This document shows, one piece after another, positions 60,575-64,000 of a stretch of DNA of 64,000 nt. Each line of letters begins with the position of its first letter. Position 1 is the stretch's first letter. The notes under the pieces are model-generated. The model had not been told where the DNA came from and did not search any database. It saw only the letters and a program-made list of their open reading frames with translations. The stretch covers positions 62,001 through 126,000 of the forward strand of contig JARGEQ010000073.1 of assembly GCA_029211145.1 (NCBI GenBank), in the 5' to 3' direction. This DNA is from Marinimicrococcus flavescens (GTDB taxonomy: Bacteria > Pseudomonadota > Alphaproteobacteria > Geminicoccales > Geminicoccaceae). The translations under genes were made by a program, and so were the position numbers.

Positions 60575-60703
60575 GTTTTTTGTTTTTGTCAGTTGGCGGC
60601 GGCGCCTCAGGGAAGGGGGCGTGTCCTACGCTCACGCAAACGTCAGGCCGCGGCCGGCACCGTTCTCCCTTAGCCTCGGCGCAGGCCTCGAGGGAGCAGG
60701 AAG

Positions 60704-61189
60704 ATGCGCAGAAAGGCGATGGCGGGCGTCGTGGCCCTGGGAGCGGTCCTGGCGGCAGGGGCGGCGGGTGCCGCCGGGATGCCGGAGGAGCGCGAGGGGT
60801 GGGTGATCATGCCCACCGGCCACGGATTCGAGGATCTCGTGGGGCGCGTCGAGAGCGCGGTCGAGAAAAGCCCGCTCGCCGTGGTGACCCGCGCCAGCGC
60901 CACCAGGGGAGCCGCTAGCATCGGCCAGACCATCCCGGGCAACATGGTGGTGGGCGTGTTCGCGCCGCCCTTTGCCCTGCGCCTCCTCCAGGCCAGCCTG
61001 CCGGCGGGAATCGAGGCGCCGCTGCGGCTCTACCTCACCGAGAACGCGGACGGCACCGCCACCTTGAGCTGGGAGCGCCCCACCGCGATCTTCGCCGCCT
61101 ATCCCGAGGGCGGGGAGAAGCTCGAGGAGCTGGCGGGGGAGCTCGAGGACATCCTGAAGCAGATCGGCGAGCAGGCCGCCGGGTCGTGA
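60704..61189 (+). CDS. DUF302 domain exported protein
   Basis: Encodes 161 residues with a signal peptide (~1-25, AAGAAGMPEE). The rest is a DUF302-type domain: DLVGRVESAVEKSPLAVVTRA, PGNMVVGVFAPPFALRLLQ and PLRLYLTENADGTATLSWERP, each a typical segment. DUF302 proteins are small soluble periplasmic or cytosolic proteins of unknown function. Ribosome site GGAGCAGGAAG precedes ATG. It ends against a bidirectional terminator repeat. Confidence 0.87.
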   Translation: MRRKAMAGVVALGAVLAAGAAGAAGMPEEREGWVIMPTGHGFEDLVGRVESAVEKSPLAVVTRASATRGAASIGQTIPGNMVVGVFAPPFALRLLQASLPAGIEAPLRLYLTENADGTATLSWERPTAIFAAYPEGGEKLEELAGELEDILKQIGEQAAGS

Positions 61190-61196
61190 CGGCGGT

Positions 61197-61340
61197 GCCG
61201 CGCAAGGCGCTGCGCGCGGCTGTTTTCCTTTGATTCTGTCAGTCGGCGGCGGTGCTTGGGGGGAAGGGCGGGGCTGCTGCCGCGGGCATCGTTGAACCCG
61301 GAGAAAGAAGAAGAAAAGCCGCGCAGCGCGCCCGGAGGGC
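61197..61340. repeat. Dispersed terminator-repeat element, copy 11
   Basis: Lies between convergent DUF302 and exonuclease genes. Left arm 61197-61221 then TGTTTTCCTTTG; right arm beginning near 61318 is slightly altered (GCCGCGCAGCGCGC) and preceded by A-rich DNA. Confidence 0.83.
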
Positions 61341-61341
61341 C

Positions 61342-62361
61342 CTACCGCTCCTCCTCCTCGTATCCCACCAGCGCCAGCGCTCGCGCCCTGACCCCCATGC
61401 CGGCGGCGGCGTGGACCAGCGCCTCCTCGCGGCCGTGGGTGACCCAGACCTCCGGGGCCTGCACCTCGCGGATGGTGGACAAAAGCTCGTCCCAGTCGGC
61501 GTGGTCGGAGATCACCAGCGGCAGCTCGACGCCGCGCTGCTTCGCCCGCTGGCGCACCCGCATCCAGCCCGAGGCCATGGCCACCACCGGCTCGGGCAGG
61601 CGGCGCGCCCAGCGGTCGGCGATGGCGCCGGGCGGGGCCAGCACGATCTCGCCGGCGAGGTCCCGGCGGGGCTTGCCCTTCTCGCCGGCGGTGGCGGGGC
61701 GCAGATCACCCAGGGCCACGCCGTGCGCCTCGTAGAGCTCGCACAAGGGCAGAAGGGCGCCGTGCAGGAAGAGAGGCCGCTCCCAGCCGGCCTCGCGCAG
61801 GAGGGCGATGAGCCGCTGCGCCTTGCCGAGCGCGTAGGTGCCCACGACATGACAGCGCGCCGGGAAAAGCTCCACCGAGTGAAGCAGCCGGGCGATCTCG
61901 TCGGCCGGGTCGGGGTGGCGGAACACCGGCAGGGCGAAGGTGGCCTCGGTGATGAAGAGATCGCACGTCACCGGCTCGAAGGGGGCGCAGGTGGGGTCGG
62001 GCCGGCGCTTGTAGTCGCCCGAGCACACCACCCGGCAGCCGCCGTGCTCCAGCACCACCTGGGCCGAGCCCAGCACATGGCCGGCCGGCACGAGGCGCAG
62101 CCGCACCAGGCCGAGATCCACCTCCTCGCCATAGGGCAGCGGGCGCTGGCGCGCGCCTGCCCCCTCGCCCAGCCGCTGGCGCATGATCGCCAGGGTCTCC
62201 GGCGTGGCTATCACCTCGCCGTGGCCGGGCCGCGCATGGTCGGCATGGCCGTGCGTGATCACCGCGCGGGCGACCGGCCGTAGCGGATCGACGAAAAACC
62301 CGCCGGGCTTCACGAACAGGCCTTCCGGCCGCAGCTCCAGCCAGTCGGCCGGCTTTTCCAT
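61342..62361 (-). CDS. Ligase-associated DNA damage response exonuclease (MBL/beta-CASP)
   Basis: Encodes 339 residues of the metallo-beta-lactamase fold: HGHADHARPGH (HxHxDH motif at about residues 37-47), later AGHVLGSAQV, CSGDYKR and the beta-CASP-like HADWDEL. The family acts with the LigC-type ligase in DNA damage repair. The ligase gene is 12 kb upstream on the same strand instead of adjacent. ATG 62361 (MEKPADWL) is preferred over GTG 62367. Confidence 0.93.
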   Translation of the reverse strand: MEKPADWLELRPEGLFVKPGGFFVDPLRPVARAVITHGHADHARPGHGEVIATPETLAIMRQRLGEGAGARQRPLPYGEEVDLGLVRLRLVPAGHVLGSAQVVLEHGGCRVVCSGDYKRRPDPTCAPFEPVTCDLFITEATFALPVFRHPDPADEIARLLHSVELFPARCHVVGTYALGKAQRLIALLREAGWERPLFLHGALLPLCELYEAHGVALGDLRPATAGEKGKPRRDLAGEIVLAPPGAIADRWARRLPEPVVAMASGWMRVRQRAKQRGVELPLVISDHADWDELLSTIREVQAPEVWVTHGREEALVHAAAGMGVRARALALVGYEEEER

Positions 62362-62482
62362 CCTCACGCCCCCTCCTGCTCCCGCCGACCTCCCGCAGGC
62401 AGGCTTAACCTTAACCGTTCGTCAACCGCGCCGCGCCATGCTGCCTCGAGGCACGATCCCCGTGCCCCTGTCTGGAGGAAGC

Positions 62483-62680
62483 ATGAACCAGCTCGTTCCC
62501 GGCATGCGGGCCCTGACGGTGGTTCTGGTGGCGCTCGCGGCGGCGGTCTACGGCGCGCTCACGGTGGGGCTGGGCAGCAATGCGGCCGGCCATCAGGTTC
62601 TCGACCGCCTCGCTGCCCAGGAGGCCTGCCTGGTGGCGCTGGTCACCCTCGACGCGGTTTCCCCGGTGCGCGACTGCTGA
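62483..62680 (+). CDS. Small exported or membrane protein
   Basis: Encodes 65 residues. A hydrophobic segment (ALTVVLVALAAAVYGALTVGL, about 10-30) forms a signal anchor; the rest holds two Cys (EACLVAL and VRDC). GGAGG lies 6 nt before ATG, so translation is likely. No family recognised. Convergent with the micro-protein gene at 62753. Confidence 0.55.
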   Translation: MNQLVPGMRALTVVLVALAAAVYGALTVGLGSNAAGHQVLDRLAAQEACLVALVTLDAVSPVRDC

Positions 62681-62752
62681 GAGCTCAAGGGCAAAGGGAC
62701 ATCATGGCACGGGCCTGCAAGCTTGTACCCGCATCACCCTTCGCCAGCGCCC

Positions 62753-62833
62753 TCAAAAGCCGATCACGCCGGTGACCCACAGCAGGATGATGATGATCCC
62801 GGGCACGCCGAGAAGCCAGAGAAGGAGGGGCAT
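62753..62833 (-). CDS. 26-residue hydrophobic membrane peptide under sigma-EcfG control
   Basis: Encodes only 26 residues, nearly all hydrophobic (MPLLLWLLGVPGIIIILLWV then TGVIGF), a single transmembrane helix with a Gly-Pro kink. GGAGAG lies 5-6 nt before ATG 62833 and a perfect sigma-EcfG promoter is 62 bp further upstream. The promoter plus ribosome site make expression credible despite the size. It resembles the stress-induced tiny membrane proteins of bacteria. Function unknown. Confidence 0.65.
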   Translation of the reverse strand: MPLLLWLLGVPGIIIILLWVTGVIGF

Positions 62834-62894
62834 CGGTCTCTCCTCGTGATGCCGTGCCGGCCCGCGAAAGGCGCGAGCCCGGAAGCCACGGGGA

Positions 62895-62920
62895 AACGTC
62901 GGCGAGCGGCGCTTTGTTCC
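62895..62920 (-). promoter_or_regulatory. sigma-EcfG promoter of the 26-residue peptide
   Basis: GGAAC (62920-62916) on the minus strand, 17-nt spacer, CGTT (62898-62895): exact consensus. Confidence 0.78.
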
Positions 62921-63068
62921 CGCAGGCACGGGCGGGGAAGCCGGGGAAGAAAGTCGGCCAAAGGTTTGGACTGGGTGGTTCACAGATCCTGGAAGGTCGT
63001 CGCCGGGGCCTTTCTTACCCGCTGCAGGCGTGCTGCAGCGGGGCTGTGCCCGCTGGCATCCACCCCAT

Positions 63069-63248
63069 GTGGGTGAGGACAACGCCGAGGCCGCCATCGC
63101 CGAGCTGCGCTGGCAGATCCGCAGGATCGAGCAGGTGAAGGGCGTCTTCATTCCCTGCGCGGACGGGCATGCAATCACCGCCTACCGACCCTCGCGCCGC
63201 CGCGAGAAGCGTGTCTTGCGCGACATGAGGCATGCGGACAGGTTCTGA
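63069..63248 (+). CDS. Possible small protein
   Basis: A GTG-initiated frame of 59 codons encodes a charged helix (EAAIAELRWQIRRIEQVKG) followed by VFIPCADGHAITAYRP and a basic tail. Composition is protein-like and third-position GC is high, but there is no clear ribosome site and no recognisable family. It could instead start at an upstream in-frame ATG near 63030. Confidence 0.4.
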   Translation: MGEDNAEAAIAELRWQIRRIEQVKGVFIPCADGHAITAYRPSRRREKRVLRDMRHADRF

Positions 63249-63302
63249 GCAGACCTGAAGATCATTCATTTCCAGAAAAAAAATTGTCGGGAGGAGACCA
63301 TC

Positions 63303-64000
63303 ATGAGCTGTGTGATCTATGTTTTCGCCGATCCCGGCGTGCCCGGTGCCTGCAAGATCGGCAAGGACACCAGGTGGCCGTACCGCTACAAGCAGGCGCG
63401 CTGCCACACGCCCCGGCCCATCGCCATCGAGGGCGTGTTCACGTTCGACGACAAGGACGCCCTCGGCGCGGCGGAGAAGAGGATCAGGCAGGTGCTGGGT
63501 GGTTGCCGGCGCCCGGGCGACGTCAACGAGTGGTTCGACCTGCCCGCCGCCGAGGCCATCGCGCGCTTGCAGAAGGCCGGCATCCTGGGCTCGCGCAACC
63601 TGCGCGAGGCGATGGCGCCGCGGCTCTCGAGGTCGGGGCTGCTCTACGACGACTGGCGCGAGCAGGGGAAGGCCTCCCAGAACTACCGCTGGCTCATTGC
63701 GATGTTCGAGGAGCAGAGCCCGGAGCGGCGCCTGAAGCTGTCCTACGGCGCCCTCCACGACACCGCCTTCCTCTACGCCTTCACCTACAACCCCTGGCCG
63801 GTGCGGCTCGTGGCCGGCTTCGAGCACGGGCGCGCGGTCGCCGCGGAAGATCCGGGCAACGTGGAGCCGAACCGCCTGCTCAAACAGGCTTGGGAGGAGG
63901 TGCAGCGCCAGTTCGGCAGCCTGCAGAGCGAGCAGGTGGGCTGGCTGAACCAAGGCGTCACGAGCGGCGAGGTGGCGAGGCGGCTGGCCGCCCTCGACGT
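63303..64000 (+). CDS. GIY-YIG / T5orf172-like nuclease domain protein, cut at window end
   Basis: The frame runs off the window after 232 codons. The start has IYVFADPGVPGACKIGKDTR, matching the IYVx-N/D-P-x-x-PGxxKIG pattern of T5orf172/Mug113 GIY-YIG domains, then VFTFDDKDALGAAEKRIR and a W-F-D-L segment near residue 79. The later ~130 residues are helical and include QNYRWLIAMFEEQ and GWLNQGVTSGEVARRL. Such domains occur in nucleases of mobile elements and in regulatory proteins. GGGAGGAG lies 6 nt before ATG. Complete length and partners are outside the window. Confidence 0.72.
   Translation, partial: MSCVIYVFADPGVPGACKIGKDTRWPYRYKQARCHTPRPIAIEGVFTFDDKDALGAAEKRIRQVLGGCRRPGDVNEWFDLPAAEAIARLQKAGILGSRNLREAMAPRLSRSGLLYDDWREQGKASQNYRWLIAMFEEQSPERRLKLSYGALHDTAFLYAFTYNPWPVRLVAGFEHGRAVAAEDPGNVEPNRLLKQAWEEVQRQFGSLQSEQVGWLNQGVTSGEVARRLAALD

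Larger units (their letters stand above)
62834..63302. other. Mostly non-coding stretch before the GIY-YIG gene
   Basis: Holds the micro-protein promoter near 62900. A possible short ORF occupies 63069-63248; otherwise nothing is supported. A run of eight A at about 63276-63284 precedes the GIY-YIG ribosome site. Confidence 0.5.

Overview
The window is very GC-rich, densely coded DNA from an alphaproteobacterium. The strongest taxonomic evidence is a complete NepR-PhyR-kinase-EcfG general stress response (GSR) system, which is known only from Alphaproteobacteria. An RPA-family plasmid initiator (Rep), AapJQM-type transport genes and an Aga-type cation symporter fit a Rhodospirillales-like lineage (inference). 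The replicon is probably a chromid or megaplasmid rather than the main chromosome. It carries an iteron origin (13.8-15.3 kb) with rep, a perfect DnaA box and an AT-rich segment, and a parA/RHH partition module at 20-22 kb. Housekeeping-type genes (cysNC, aroE, a ppc homologue, glgP, glgX-pgm) sit in and around these modules. No rRNA or tRNA gene was seen.

Layout. 0-8.4 kb: the 3' part of cysNC, then a stress island (dps, an entericidin-like lipoprotein, a PLDc_N protein, a yqjD-yqjE pair, a DUF1328 protein, two glycine-zipper lipoproteins, an RlpA-like protein) wrapped around nepR-phyR-kinase and ecfG. Five perfect and two near-perfect sigma-EcfG promoters (GGAAC-N16/17-CGTT) drive these genes, including ecfG itself. 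8.6-12.8 kb: an NMT1/SsuA-type ABC importer ending in an amidohydrolase. 12.9-13.5 kb: hsp20 with an FNR-type box. 13.5-15.3 kb: replication region. 15.4-20 kb: aroE, a divergent PEP carboxylase and a NUDIX protein. 20.1-21.9 kb: parA, an RHH protein and a repeat-rich candidate centromere. 21.9-29 kb: glgP, a YqeY-like protein, a GST, a lipoprotein, a DEAD-box helicase and rlmJ. 29.3-39.2 kb: an alpha/beta-hydrolase-subtilase fusion, glgX-pgm, a beta carbonic anhydrase, a haloacid dehalogenase, a CopG regulator and a PHB-depolymerase-type esterase. 39.4-47.5 kb: two giant HWE kinases and a single-domain response regulator that has its own sigma-EcfG promoter. 47.6-57 kb: a DNA ligase, an Aap-like importer with a second amidohydrolase, a DUF318-type permease and an alanine:cation symporter. 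57-64 kb: a Crp-type regulator, a cysteine-repeat cytochrome P460-like protein, a DUF302 protein, the ligase-associated exonuclease, a 26-residue membrane peptide under a perfect sigma-EcfG promoter, and a GIY-YIG-type gene cut by the window edge.

Two features run through the whole window. The first is the sigma-EcfG promoter set, found both in the island and at distant sites, which ties small envelope proteins and a signalling regulator to one stress regulon. The second is a dispersed family of at least eleven related terminator-like hairpins, whole or as half-elements, placed mostly at operon ends. One copy has been read into the C-terminus of a kinase.
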